Shown here piece after piece: positions 23,950 through 32,900 of a DNA stretch of 64,000 bases. Both the position numbers and the translations under genes were made by a program. How positions within the stretch are numbered: the first letter of the stretch is position 1; each line of letters opens with the position of its first letter. Below the pieces are notes generated by a model, which searched no databases, was not told the DNA's origin, and worked only from the letters and a program-made list of their open reading frames with translations. The stretch is from the NCBI GenBank assembly GCA_040882605.1, contig JBBEAY010000034.1, positions 58,267 to 122,266 on the forward strand, written 5' to 3'. This DNA is from JAOUEA01 sp040882605 (GTDB taxonomy: Bacteria > Actinomycetota > UBA4738 > HRBIN12).

Positions 23950-24654
23950 GTGAGCATGGTGAAGTCAGATGTCCGCGAGATGAGCTTGGTTGCGGTAACG
24001 AACCACGAGATGCGAACGCCGCTGGCCGCGATCCGAGGCTTTGTGGACATGCTGCAGCGAAGGCGCGCCGAGCTGAGCGATGCTGAGATCGACGAGTTCT
24101 TGAACGTCATCTCGATCCAGACCGACCGGCTCATAAGACTCGCCGACGATCTGGTCACTTTGGACAGCCTGGACGACCCGTCGCTCACGATCGAACACGA
24201 GTCGATCATGCTGGTCCCCGCTCTGCAACAGCTCGTGGGTGAGCTGCCCGGCGGTGACCGTCTCGAGCTCCGGGTCTCCGCGAGCGCACCGCCGACGATC
24301 GAGTCCGACGCGCTCCGCCTCGGTCAGGTGTTGACGAACCTGCTCACGAACGCCCTGAAGTACTCGGGCGAAGACACCGTCATCACCGTCGAGGTAACGG
24401 CCGAAGGCGAACACGATCTCGGCATCTCGGTGATCGATCACGGCATCGGCATCGAGGCCGACGAGCGCGATCGCGTGTTCGAGCCCTTCTACCGAACGGC
24501 GGAAGGCGCGCGGTCGGCCGAAGGCTCAGGCCTCGGCCTCGCCATCTCCCGCCGGCTGGTGGCTGCACTCGGGGGTGCCATCACGGCCGAGCCCACGCCT
24601 GGTGGCGGCACGACGTTCCGCGTCATGCTTCCGGTGCACGCGCCGGCGCGTTGA
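23950..24654 (+). CDS. Soluble sensor histidine kinase, no sensory domain
   Basis: The 234-residue kinase contains only the catalytic parts: HisKA with VAVTNHEMRTPLAAIRGF (His phosphorylation site near residue 19) and HATPase with LTNLLTNALKYS (N box), IDHGIGIEADE (G1), FEPFYR (F box) and GSGLGLAIS (G2). No transmembrane segment, PAS or GAF domain is visible, so its input must come through a partner. It sits between ffh and ftsY, convergent with and overlapping by 32 bp the single-domain response regulator at 24623-25012, which is its likely partner. GTG start; TAGGAT lies 10 nt upstream. Confidence 0.9.
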   Translation: MSMVKSDVREMSLVAVTNHEMRTPLAAIRGFVDMLQRRRAELSDAEIDEFLNVISIQTDRLIRLADDLVTLDSLDDPSLTIEHESIMLVPALQQLVGELPGGDRLELRVSASAPPTIESDALRLGQVLTNLLTNALKYSGEDTVITVEVTAEGEHDLGISVIDHGIGIEADERDRVFEPFYRTAEGARSAEGSGLGLAISRRLVAALGGAITAEPTPGGGTTFRVMLPVHAPAR

Positions 24655-25012
24655 GCACCTGCTCGACCGTCCGCAACAGCGTGATCGGGCTGAAGGGCTT
24701 CGTGAAGTACTCGTCGGCGCCCCGGGACATCGCACGTTTTCTGCCTTCTTCCCCGTCGGCGGTCACGATGATCACCCTGATACCAGCGATGGCGGGGTCG
24801 GCGCGAACCTCGGCCAACACCTCGGCGCCGCTCGACCCGGGCATGTTCATGTCGAGGAAGACGAGGTCGGGGGGCTCGGCGCGCATCATCTCCAGCGCTC
24901 GTTGACCATCTGGGGCTTCGTCGATCACGAATCCTTCACCCTCGAGCACCAGACGCATCGCCCCACGCATCGTGGGGTGGTCCTCCACGATGAGGATCCT
25001 GGCGTTCGGCAC
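24623..25012 (-). CDS. Single-domain response regulator (CheY-like)
   Basis: Receiver domain only, about 129 residues: ARILIVEDHPTMRGAMRLV, phospho-Asp in DLVFLDMNMPGSSG, conserved Thr in VIIVTADGE and Lys in DEYFTKPFSP. There is no output domain, so it must signal through protein contacts. The GTG at 25012 has GGAAGGGG 5 nt upstream; the ATG at 25036 directly after ftsY is the alternative start. Its 3' end overlaps the convergent kinase gene by 32 bp. Confidence 0.9.
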   Translation of the reverse strand: MPNARILIVEDHPTMRGAMRLVLEGEGFVIDEAPDGQRALEMMRAEPPDLVFLDMNMPGSSGAEVLAEVRADPAIAGIRVIIVTADGEEGRKRAMSRGADEYFTKPFSPITLLRTVEQVLNAPARAPEA

Positions 25013-25040
25013 CTTGACCCCTTCCGCCCTCGTCATGGAG

Positions 25041-26102
25041 CTACCCCGACAGCAGGCGATCTGCGAACGATGCGGCCTCGAAGGGCCGTAGATCGTCAGC
25101 GCCCTCGCCGACGCCCACGAACCTTACGGGCACACCCAGCTCCTCGCGTACCGCCAGCACGATGCCCCCTTTGGCCGATCCGTCGGTCTTCGTGAGCACC
25201 ACGCCGGTCACCCCCACCGCTTCGGTGAAAGCCCTCGCCTGCGCGATGCCATTCTGCCCCGTCTGCGCGTCGAGCACGAGCAGCGTCTCGTCGACCTCGG
25301 CGCCCGCCTTCTCGATGACGCGCTTGACCTTGCCGAGCTCATCCATGAGCGGCGTCTTCGTGTGCAGGCGCCCGGCGGTGTCGACGATCACGACATCGGC
25401 GCCTCGAGCGGTCGCGGACTTGACGGCATCGAAGGCCACCGCCCCGGGGTCGGCGCCCCGGTCCTGGCTCACGAGGTGCGCGCCGGCTCGGGTGGCCCAG
25501 ACCTCGAGCTGTTCGCTGGCGGCCGCCCTGAAGGTGTCGGCGGCTGCGAGGCTCACCTGCTTACCTTCGCCGGTCAGGCGCTTCGCGAGCTTGCCGATCG
25601 TGGTGGTCTTGCCGGAGCCGTTCACGCCGACCACCATCACCACGCCCGGTCGATGGGTCGGCAGGTGCAACAGCTCGTCGGGTCCGAGGATCGACACGAT
25701 CTCCTCGCGGAGCGATGCGACGGGGTCGGCGCCCGCCGTGAAGCCCGCTCTGACCCGCGCGACGAGATCGGCTGCGCCCTTGGGTCCGACATCGGCCTTG
25801 ATCAGCAGGTCTTCGAGCTGGGTCCAAGTCTCTTCGCCGGCGCCGCCTTTGAACAGCGCCTTGACCTTCGCGCCCAGGCCATCCTTGTGGAAGACGCCTC
25901 CCGAAGCCCCGGGTTCAGGGCGGGTGGGTTCGGGCCGCTGCTTCGCCGGGCGCAACTTCGCCGGGGGCCGAACCCGCGTCCCGCCCGAGCGGGTTTCGCG
26001 ATCGAGATCGCGCGGCCGGCCGCGTCTTCCGGCGACGAGCACCACGAACGCGATGACGACGACGATCGCCAACAGGGCGAAGATGACGATGCCGGGCTCC
26101 AC
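25041..26102 (-). CDS. ftsY: SRP receptor FtsY
   Basis: GTPase receptor for SRP at the membrane. The 353-residue product starts with a real transmembrane helix (about residues 3-24), then a short Pro/Arg-rich linker, and an NG domain with GVNGSGKTTTIGKLA, ADTFRAAASEQL, VDTAGRLHTK and LTKTDGSAKGG. The membrane anchor replaces the long acidic A domain of E. coli. GTG start 10 nt after the smc stop, so it is part of the smc transcript. Confidence 0.96.
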   Translation of the reverse strand: MEPGIVIFALLAIVVVIAFVVLVAGRRGRPRDLDRETRSGGTRVRPPAKLRPAKQRPEPTRPEPGASGGVFHKDGLGAKVKALFKGGAGEETWTQLEDLLIKADVGPKGAADLVARVRAGFTAGADPVASLREEIVSILGPDELLHLPTHRPGVVMVVGVNGSGKTTTIGKLAKRLTGEGKQVSLAAADTFRAAASEQLEVWATRAGAHLVSQDRGADPGAVAFDAVKSATARGADVVIVDTAGRLHTKTPLMDELGKVKRVIEKAGAEVDETLLVLDAQTGQNGIAQARAFTEAVGVTGVVLTKTDGSAKGGIVLAVREELGVPVRFVGVGEGADDLRPFEAASFADRLLSG

Positions 26103-26112
26103 GAACGCGAGG

Positions 26113-29100
26113 CTAGCCGACCCGTTCGCTCTCTGGCACTTCCTCTGGCTGGCCCTCTGGCCCTGTCACTGGGGGCAACTCGACCACCGGCTCGCCGCCC
26201 TCGAGCCTCGCATCGGAGTCGAGCGACGTGGGGTGGTCGAGCTGCTGCGCGACGACCTTGGTGGTGCCGTCCTTGTTGAGTGAGATCCCGTACATCATCG
26301 CGGCGATCTCCATGGTGCGCTTCTGGTGGGTCACAACCAGCACCTGCGCTTCGCGCGAGAAGCCCTCGGTGAGTCGCAGGAATCGGTGCAGGTTCACGTC
26401 GTCGAGCGCCGGCTCGACCTCGTCCATTAGGTAGAAGGGCGAAGGACGCGCCGTGAAGATCGCGAACAGGAAGGCGAGAGCGGTGAGCGAGCGCTCTCCA
26501 CCCGAGAGCAGCGAGATGCGCCTCACACGCTTGCGACCGGGGCTCGCCTCGATCTCGATGCCGCTCGTGAGCGGCTGGGCGGGGTCGGTGAGCACCAGGC
26601 GCCCGTCGCCACCGGGGAATAGCTCCTTGATGAGACGCTCGAACTGCACGGCGACGTCGTGATAGGCGGTGGTGAACGTCCCGGTGATCTCACGGTCGAC
26701 CTGGGCGATGACCTCGAGCAGGTCTCGGCGAGCCTTCTTCACGTCGTCGAGCTCGCGGGTCATGAAGTCGTGACGCTCCTGCAACGCCTCGAACTCTCCC
26801 GTGGCGAGCAGATTCACGCGTCCGAGCAACCCGAGACGCCGCTGCACCAGGTCTGAGCGCTTCTGCAGGGTCTCGACGGAATCGTCGTCGCTCAGCTCTG
26901 CGACGAGCGCCACCGGGTCCGCCTGATGTCCCTCACGGATCAGTCGCTCGGCCTCGCGGATCCGCCGCTCGATGTCGCCTCGGGTGCGATCGTCCTGTTC
27001 GTAGGCGTCGCGCAGACGTTCCAGCTCGGTCGATGCTTCGCGCCAAGCCCGGTTGACCTCGGCCTCACGCTCGGCGACCTCGCGCTCGGCGGAGGCCGCC
27101 GCGTCACGCGCCGCCGCAGCCTCGCCCGCAGCCTTCTCGGCGCGTGAGACCTCGGCCGCCGCGGCCGCACGGGCGACCTGTGCCGCCTCGCGCGCCGCCC
27201 GCATGGCGATCGGATCGTGGGTCGCCAGCTCGCCCCGTTCGCGGCGCAGCTCGAGGAGCCGGGCGTCGTGCGAAGACCGGTCGCGACGCAGGGTCTCGAC
27301 GGCCACTCTGGCCGACACGGGCTGCTGGGGCATCGCCGGCAGGTCGGGAACAGCCTCGACGACCGCCGGGCCGAGATCGACCAAGCGTTCGCGCGCCACG
27401 CCGACCGACTCATCGAGCGCCGTCAGCCGTTGCGCGAGCAGCTCCTCTTCCTTGTGCATGGCAGAGAGGTCGCGCTCGAGCCCGCCGAGCCGCTCGGCGA
27501 CGGCGGTGATCTCGGCGTCGGCTGCTTCGATCTGCTCGCCCAAGAAGTCGACCTCGCCGCCGATCTCGTCGAGGCGCTCGCGCTTGGGGCGCAGGGCGTT
27601 GAGGGTAGCCGCGAGATCGTGGGCGACGACCTGCAGCTCGGCGCGGATCTCCCTCGACCGAGCATCGGCCTGCGCGGCGGTGTGGATCACGGCCGGACCG
27701 ACGAGCACTCCTTCCGGGGTGACGAACGACGACGACGGGTGCTGGCGCTGCTTCTCCGCCGCCTCGGCGACCGTCTCGGCCAGGTACACATGCCGCAGCA
27801 CCGTGCTCGCGATGCCACGCGCGGCGGGCTGGGCGTTCACCGCGGCGAGCAACTTGCGCTCACCGGACAATCCCAGCGGCACCGGCCCGCCCGAGGAGAT
27901 CGCGAGGATCGCGCCGTCGCCCTCGGGCGCGTCGGTCAGCGCACGCTCAGGGTCGTCGTAGACGACGGCATCTGCGAGCGGGCCGATCGCCGCGACGAGG
28001 GCGCGTTCGAGTCCGGGTTCCACGTCGAGGAGGTTCTTCAACAGTCCCACGGCGCGACCCTTGTGCCCCTCGAGGAAGCGCGACCCGGCCGTCTCCTCGA
28101 TGTCCTGGCGGCGAGCCTCCAGAAGGTCGCGACGTGACTCGTGGCGGCGGCGCACGTCGTCGAGCTCCTCGAGCTTGTCGGCCGATGCCCGTCGTTCGAG
28201 CTCGAGGGCGGAGCGCTTCTCGTTCATCGGGGCGGACTGATCGTCGAACGTCTCGATCTCGGCCTCGAGACCGGCGCGCTCGGCATCGGTCTCGGCGATG
28301 CGCTCCCGCACGGTGGCGAGCGTGCCCGCGAGACGCTCTCGCTCTCGTTCGCTCGTCGCGAGCGACCGCTCGAGGGCTTCGATCTCCGCGCGACGTCCAG
28401 CCGCATCCTCGCCGGCGCGCCGGCGCAGCTCTTCGACCCTATGACGTTCCTGCTCGGCGTCGCGGAACGCCCGCTCGGCTTCTTCGAGCTCGCGCTCGCT
28501 CGCCTCGAGCTCGCCCGCGACCCGTGCGAGATCGCCCTCGATGCGCGCGATCTCGTCGTCGACCGCATCGATGCGCGCGGTCCGCGAGGCTTGCGAGGCA
28601 AGCTGCTCACGCGCGGCGCCCTCGTGCTCCACGGCTTCGCGGAACGCCAGGTCGGCCCTGCGCAGGTCCTCGGCCGTTCGGCGGAAGGAGAGCTCGGCGT
28701 CGGCCAGCGCCGTCGATGCGCTCGCTCGGGCGTCGGCTGCGGCAAGCACGTTGCCGTCGAGCGCATCGAGCCGCTCGCGGGCGTTCGTGCGCTCGTCGAG
28801 GCCCCGTTGCCAACCCTCGCCACGGCGGTCCTTCTCGCGCATCAGCGCGCGCAGGCGCGCTGCCGCGAGTCTGCGCGAGAGCGTCTCGGCTTCTGCCGTC
28901 AACGACTCGTGCTTGCTCGCCATCTCGGCCTGCTGCTGCAGCGGCTTCAACTGCCGGCGCAGCTCCGAGACGACGTCGCCCAAGCGCAGCAAGTCGTGAT
29001 CGAGGTTCGCGAGCTTTCGCTCGGCGCGTTCCTTACGGCGACGATGCTTCGCGATGCCCGCGGCTTCCTCGATGTACCTGCGACGGTCCTCCGGCTTGGC

Positions 29101-29553
29101 GTTGAGCACCTCTTCGAGCTGGCCCTGGCCGACCACAGTGTGCAGGGCGCGGCCGATGCCGGTCTCAGAAAGCAGCTCCTGCACGTCGAGCAGCCGCACG
29201 ACCTGGCCGTTGATGCGATATTCGGACTCCCCCGAACGGAAGATCGTGCGCGCGACCTCGATCTCGCTCATGGGCACCGGGATCCGCCCCGCCGAGTTGT
29301 CGATCACGAGCTTCACCTCGGCCATGCCGAGGGCTGGCCGCGACGGCGTGCCGGCGAAGATCACGTCGGCCATGTGGCCGCCCCGCAGCGACCGGGCACC
29401 CTGCTCGCCGAGCACCCAGCTGATGGCGTCGACGAGGTTGGACTTGCCTGAACCGTTGGGGCCCACGATGACCGAGACGCCCGGCATGAACTCGAGCACC
29501 GTCTTGTCCGCGAACGACTTGAACCCGCGGATCGTGATCGATCTCAGGAACAT
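26113..29553 (-). CDS. smc: Chromosome segregation protein SMC
   Basis: Condensin ATPase, 1146 residues. Head motifs are VIVGPNGSGKSNLVDAI (Walker A) near the N-terminus, and LLSGGERSLTALAFLFA (signature) and FYLMDEVEPALDD (Walker B) near the C-terminus. Long coiled coils flank a hinge around residues 500-650. I use the ATG at 29553 (MFLRSITIRGFKSF), supported by TAGCAT 8 nt upstream; an ATG 33 nt earlier would leave the motif inside the gene. smc thus has its own leaderless promoter after acyP. Confidence 0.97.
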   Translation of the reverse strand: MFLRSITIRGFKSFADKTVLEFMPGVSVIVGPNGSGKSNLVDAISWVLGEQGARSLRGGHMADVIFAGTPSRPALGMAEVKLVIDNSAGRIPVPMSEIEVARTIFRSGESEYRINGQVVRLLDVQELLSETGIGRALHTVVGQGQLEEVLNAKPEDRRRYIEEAAGIAKHRRRKERAERKLANLDHDLLRLGDVVSELRRQLKPLQQQAEMASKHESLTAEAETLSRRLAAARLRALMREKDRRGEGWQRGLDERTNARERLDALDGNVLAAADARASASTALADAELSFRRTAEDLRRADLAFREAVEHEGAAREQLASQASRTARIDAVDDEIARIEGDLARVAGELEASERELEEAERAFRDAEQERHRVEELRRRAGEDAAGRRAEIEALERSLATSERERERLAGTLATVRERIAETDAERAGLEAEIETFDDQSAPMNEKRSALELERRASADKLEELDDVRRRHESRRDLLEARRQDIEETAGSRFLEGHKGRAVGLLKNLLDVEPGLERALVAAIGPLADAVVYDDPERALTDAPEGDGAILAISSGGPVPLGLSGERKLLAAVNAQPAARGIASTVLRHVYLAETVAEAAEKQRQHPSSSFVTPEGVLVGPAVIHTAAQADARSREIRAELQVVAHDLAATLNALRPKRERLDEIGGEVDFLGEQIEAADAEITAVAERLGGLERDLSAMHKEEELLAQRLTALDESVGVARERLVDLGPAVVEAVPDLPAMPQQPVSARVAVETLRRDRSSHDARLLELRRERGELATHDPIAMRAAREAAQVARAAAAAEVSRAEKAAGEAAAARDAAASAEREVAEREAEVNRAWREASTELERLRDAYEQDDRTRGDIERRIREAERLIREGHQADPVALVAELSDDDSVETLQKRSDLVQRRLGLLGRVNLLATGEFEALQERHDFMTRELDDVKKARRDLLEVIAQVDREITGTFTTAYHDVAVQFERLIKELFPGGDGRLVLTDPAQPLTSGIEIEASPGRKRVRRISLLSGGERSLTALAFLFAIFTARPSPFYLMDEVEPALDDVNLHRFLRLTEGFSREAQVLVVTHQKRTMEIAAMMYGISLNKDGTTKVVAQQLDHPTSLDSDARLEGGEPVVELPPVTGPEGQPEEVPESERVG

Positions 29554-29561
29554 GTGGCCGG

Positions 29562-29567
29562 ATGCTA
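29562..29567 (-). promoter_or_regulatory. -10-like element of smc
   Basis: TAGCAT on the minus strand, 8 nt before the smc ATG; leaderless class. Confidence 0.5.
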
Positions 29568-29592
29568 ACAGGGATGTGATTCTCATCTTGGA

Positions 29593-29620
29593 GCGCTATC
29601 GCCTTCGGCTACTTGAGCGC
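29593..29620. repeat. Dispersed hairpin repeat between smc and acyP
   Basis: A single 28-bp copy with outer arms GCGCT/AGCGC and inner arms GCC/GGC around TTC. It lies between the acyP stop and the smc promoter. Confidence 0.8.
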
Positions 29621-29628
29621 GCGACCTG

Positions 29629-29898
29629 TCATCGGGTGACGCGGAATCCCTGCTCGCCGGTGGGTGAGACTTCCTTGACGTCGACGTGTTCGACGACCGC
29701 GAACGCGGGGCCTTCGGAGCACCATTCGAGGATCGTCGCCACGGCTTGGGGGTCGCCTTCGAACTCGGCTTCGACGTGGCCATCGAGGGTGTTGCGAACC
29801 CAGCCGGCGACCCCCAGCGAACGCGCACGCTCCACGCACGACGCCCGGAAGAAAACGCCCTGAACCCTGCCCCGCATCTCGACATGCACCCGGCGCAC
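29629..29898 (-). CDS. acyP: Acylphosphatase
   Basis: Small (89-residue) enzyme hydrolysing acyl phosphates. VHVEMRGRVQGVFFRA holds the phosphate loop and its catalytic Arg, and GWVRNTLDGHVEAEFEG the catalytic Asn. GTG at 29898 gives the family's usual MRRVHV start, but GGAGG is only 1 nt away. The next in-frame GTG (29889) has better spacing and is an alternative. Located between smc and pncA/mutM, as in mycobacteria. Confidence 0.92.
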   Translation of the reverse strand: MRRVHVEMRGRVQGVFFRASCVERARSLGVAGWVRNTLDGHVEAEFEGDPQAVATILEWCSEGPAFAVVEHVDVKEVSPTGEQGFRVTR

Positions 29899-29924
29899 GC
29901 CTCCATCGTGTCACCTCGCTTCGG

Positions 29925-29930
29925 TACCCT
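29925..29930 (+). promoter_or_regulatory. -10-like element of pncA
   Basis: TACCCT, 8 nt before the pncA ATG; leaderless class. Confidence 0.5.
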
Positions 29931-29938
29931 GTGCGGCG

Positions 29939-30526
29939 ATGGTCACCTACGACGCGCGGACCGCCCTGATCGTGGTCGATGTGCAGAACGACTTCGCCGA
30001 TCGGTCGGGCAGCCTCTACGTCGAGGGCGGGGAACACATCGTGCCGACCGTGAACGCCGAGGTCGAGGAGGCTCGCGGGCAGGGCGCGCTCGTCATCTAC
30101 ACGCAGGACTGGCATCCCGAGCACACGCCGCACTTCCAACGCGACGGCGGCATCTGGCCCGTGCACTGCGTGCAAGACACTCCGGGCGCTGCCTTCCACC
30201 CCGGCTTGCTGGTCGACGACCACGAAGTGGTCCGCAAAGGGCATGACGGGCGCGACGGCTACTCAGGGTTCAGCGTTCGAGACCCGATCTCGGGGGAGCG
30301 AGGCGACACGGTGCTGCACGAGACGCTCACCACCAGCGGCATCGAGCGGCTCGTGGTGTGCGGACTCGCGACCGACTACTGCGTGGTCGAGACCGTGCTC
30401 GACGCGCGCATGCTGGGCTACCCGGTCGAGGTGTTGAGCGACGCGGTGCGTGCGGTCGACCTGCAGCCGGGCGACGGCGCCGCAGCGTTCTACCGCATGC
30501 GCGACGCGGGCGCCGAGGTCGTCTGA
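29939..30526 (+). CDS. pncA: Nicotinamidase
   Basis: Hydrolyses nicotinamide to nicotinate in NAD salvage; isochorismatase-fold. The 195-residue product carries the catalytic triad Asp14 (LIVVDVQNDF), Lys100 (VVRKGHD) and Cys148 (LATDYCV), and the metal site in DWHPEHTPHF with Asp57, His59 and His65 at the spacing known from PncA. ATG 8 nt after the -10-like TACCCT. Convergent with mutM, with a 16-nt gap. Confidence 0.95.
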   Translation: MVTYDARTALIVVDVQNDFADRSGSLYVEGGEHIVPTVNAEVEEARGQGALVIYTQDWHPEHTPHFQRDGGIWPVHCVQDTPGAAFHPGLLVDDHEVVRKGHDGRDGYSGFSVRDPISGERGDTVLHETLTTSGIERLVVCGLATDYCVVETVLDARMLGYPVEVLSDAVRAVDLQPGDGAAAFYRMRDAGAEVV

Positions 30527-30542
30527 ACCTGCCAGCGTTCGG

Positions 30543-31385
30543 TCAACTCTGGCACTGCGGGCAGAAGAACGAGTTGCGCTGAGAGATCTTCACGCTCTCG
30601 ATCGGTGTGCGGCACCGCCGGCACGCCAACCCGGCCCGCCCGTAGACCTTGAGCTCAGCGCCGTAGGTCCCAGGGACGCCGAACAGGTCGACGTATGCCT
30701 CGTCGTCAAGCGTGGTGCCGCGGAGCTTGATCGCTTCCTGCAATACCTCTTGCATCGCGCGATACAGCCGCCTCACTTCCTGTGACGACAAGGCGTCGCT
30801 CATACGGTCGAACCGGATGCCCGCGTGGAACAGCACCTCGTCGGAGTAGATGTTGCCGAGCCCGGCGATGAACTTCTGGTCCATCAGGAGCTGCTTCATC
30901 TTCGAGGCGCGGTCGGCCAGCAGGAACTGGAAGGTCGGCCACGTGAACACCTGGTCGAGGGGATCGATCGCCAGGTGCTGCAGCTCCTTGAGCTTTCCGA
31001 GGTCGTCGGCGGCGGCGACGAACAGCTCCCCGAAGGTACGCGGGTCGACGTAGCGCAGATCGCCCCGCCGCTGGAACGTCAGCACAACGTGGGTGTGCGG
31101 CGGAAGTGCCACGCGACCGGTGCCACGGTGGAACTGCCCGCTCATACCGAAGTGCGTCACCAGCACATCGCCGGAGTCGAGGGTCATGAGCACGTACTTG
31201 CCCCTTCGCTCGACCTTGGTGATCTTGTGTCCCACGAGACGCGACGTGAAATCTTTGCGGGTCTTGTGGCGACGGATCACGCGCATCGCGTTCTTGGAGC
31301 TCTTGACCTCCGCGCCCTTGATGCGCAGGCCGACGACATCCTTCTCGAGATCTCGTCGCATCACTTCGACTTCAGGCAGCTCCAC
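30543..31385 (-). CDS. mutM: Fpg/Nei family DNA glycosylase lacking the N-terminal proline
   Basis: Bifunctional base-excision enzymes of this family start MPELPEVE; Met is removed and the Pro amine is the nucleophile. Here the product (280 residues) starts with GTG as MELPEVE, so the Pro is missing and Met occupies its place. No other start is possible: GGGGGAG lies 6 nt upstream and an in-frame TGA lies four codons before. The rest looks intact: RRGKYVLMTL (catalytic Lys near 63), GLGNIYSDEVLFHAGI, and a C-terminal zinc finger with CRRC and CPQC. Follows rnc. It could be an active variant, or a binding-only paralogue. Confidence 0.88.
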   Translation of the reverse strand: MELPEVEVMRRDLEKDVVGLRIKGAEVKSSKNAMRVIRRHKTRKDFTSRLVGHKITKVERRGKYVLMTLDSGDVLVTHFGMSGQFHRGTGRVALPPHTHVVLTFQRRGDLRYVDPRTFGELFVAAADDLGKLKELQHLAIDPLDQVFTWPTFQFLLADRASKMKQLLMDQKFIAGLGNIYSDEVLFHAGIRFDRMSDALSSQEVRRLYRAMQEVLQEAIKLRGTTLDDEAYVDLFGVPGTYGAELKVYGRAGLACRRCRTPIESVKISQRNSFFCPQCQS

Positions 31386-31407
31386 GCTGTCTCCCCCTCA
31401 CGAGACC

Positions 31408-32166
31408 CTACGGATCCGATGCGAGACGCTCGGAGATGCGCGCGAACGCCTCCTGCGCGGCCCGCTGTTCGGCCTCCTTCTTGGACCGGCCGATGCCGGT
31501 TCCCATCGACTCACCGCCCAGGTGCACGGTGGCCGTGAACTCCTTCTCGTGATCCGGCCCTCGTTCCTCGAGGCGGTACTCGGGCATCGAGCGCAGCGCC
31601 TGCGACGCGAGCTCTTGCAGGATCGTCTTGTAGTCACGGTCGCCCTCACCCCGCACGTAGGCCTGCATGCGCGGGCGGAAGAGCCGCTCGATCAGCTCCG
31701 TCGCGACATCGAGACCCCGGTCGAGGTACACCGCGCCGAACACCGCCTCGAGCGCATCGGCGAGGATCGAGGACTTGTCGCGGCCCCCGCTCTGCTCCTC
31801 GCCCTTGCCGAGCAGCACCAGGTCACCGAGCCGCAGCGAGCGTGCGACCTCGGCGAGGGCAGACATGTTGACGATGGCCGCCCGGAGCTTCGCCAGCGCG
31901 CCCTCGGGCATGCCGGGGTGCTCGACGTACGCCATGTCGGTGACCACGAGGCCGAGCACCGAGTCCCCCAGGAACTCGAGGCGCTCGTTCGTCACGATCA
32001 AGCCCTGCTCGAACGCGAAGGAGCGATGGGTGAGCGCGGCTTCACGCATCGAAGGGTCGCTGAACGCCACGCCGAGCGTGTCGTCGAGCGTGTCGAGTGG
32101 CGCGATCGCTCCGGCGGATGCGGTCGTGTCCGGCTCGGCGGTCGTCTCAGCCTGCGCGTCGGTCAC
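31408..32166 (-). CDS. rnc: Ribonuclease III
   Basis: Double-stranded RNA endonuclease for rRNA and mRNA processing. The 252-residue product has the signature NERLEFLGDSVLGLVV and the second acidic cluster (KSSILADALEAVFGAVYLD) in the catalytic domain. A C-terminal dsRNA-binding domain follows (YKTILQELASQAL to KKEAEQRAAQEAFARI). About 25 extra Ala/Thr/Glu residues lie at the N-terminus. Six nt after rpmF. Confidence 0.96.
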   Translation of the reverse strand: MTDAQAETTAEPDTTASAGAIAPLDTLDDTLGVAFSDPSMREAALTHRSFAFEQGLIVTNERLEFLGDSVLGLVVTDMAYVEHPGMPEGALAKLRAAIVNMSALAEVARSLRLGDLVLLGKGEEQSGGRDKSSILADALEAVFGAVYLDRGLDVATELIERLFRPRMQAYVRGEGDRDYKTILQELASQALRSMPEYRLEERGPDHEKEFTATVHLGGESMGTGIGRSKKEAEQRAAQEAFARISERLASDP

Positions 32167-32172
32167 GACGGG

Positions 32173-32349
32173 CTACTCGACCTCGACCGCTTGCCGGCCC
32201 GCGTAGTATCCGCAGGTGCCGCATACCCGATGCGAAAGCTTGGGTTGCTTGCACTGTGGGCATGCGGCGTAGGCGGGCGCCGTCGCCTTCCAGTTCGCGG
32301 CTCGCTTGTCGCCGCGGGACTTGCTCTGCTTCTTCTTGGGAACCGCCAT
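32173..32349 (-). CDS. rpmF: 50S ribosomal protein L32
   Basis: 58 residues, MAVPKKKQSKSRGDKR with the zinc-binding cysteines CPQC and CGTC intact, so this is the zinc-containing (C+) form. AAGGAG precedes the ATG at 32349. It lies between DUF177 and rnc, the usual place. Confidence 0.97.
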   Translation of the reverse strand: MAVPKKKQSKSRGDKRAANWKATAPAYAACPQCKQPKLSHRVCGTCGYYAGRQAVEVE

Positions 32350-32387
32350 CGTGTTCGCTCCTTCGGTCGTTCGGATCGTGACGTGAG

Positions 32388-32900
32388 TTAGTTCTGATCC
32401 AGCATGGGGGCGAGCTGCTGCAGCGCCTCCCACCGCGGGTCGACTTCGACGTGGCCCGGACATTCTGCGAGGTTGCGATCGCCGCCGCACACAGGGCACA
32501 GCCCCAGGCAGTCTGCGCGGCAGAGAGGCGAGAAGGGCAGCTCGACTCCGATCGCGTCACGGATCATCTGATCGGGGGCGATCTCGCCGTCGGGGTCGAG
32601 GGGGTAGTCGTCGGTGTCGTCCTCGGGTTGGGGCACGAACATCTCGTGCACCTCGACCGCGAGTGGCTGCTCGAACTCGATGATGCACCGCGCGCACCGC
32701 AGCGACAGCGTTCCTCGCAGCGTGCCTGAGACCAAGAGACCTTCGACCAGAGCCTCGAGCAGCAGCTCACCCTCGACCGGAACGTCGTCGCGTACCCGGG
32801 CGAGCTCGGTGCCGAGCTCCTCAACGCGTGACTCGAAACGGTAGGGCTTCGAGGCCCCCGGGCGTCCGAGCAGGTCGCGTACGTCGATGGGTTCGATCAT
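32388..32900 (-). CDS. DUF177 (YceD) family protein
   Basis: 170-residue protein of the YceD family, linked to 23S rRNA/L32 expression in other bacteria. It has SLRCARCIIEFEQPLAVEVHEMF with a CxxC pair, and a C-terminal cysteine cluster (CRADCLGLCPVCGGDRN). ATG overlaps the sepIVA stop (ATGA). Upstream of rpmF by 38 nt. Confidence 0.93.
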   Translation of the reverse strand: MIEPIDVRDLLGRPGASKPYRFESRVEELGTELARVRDDVPVEGELLLEALVEGLLVSGTLRGTLSLRCARCIIEFEQPLAVEVHEMFVPQPEDDTDDYPLDPDGEIAPDQMIRDAIGVELPFSPLCRADCLGLCPVCGGDRNLAECPGHVEVDPRWEALQQLAPMLDQN

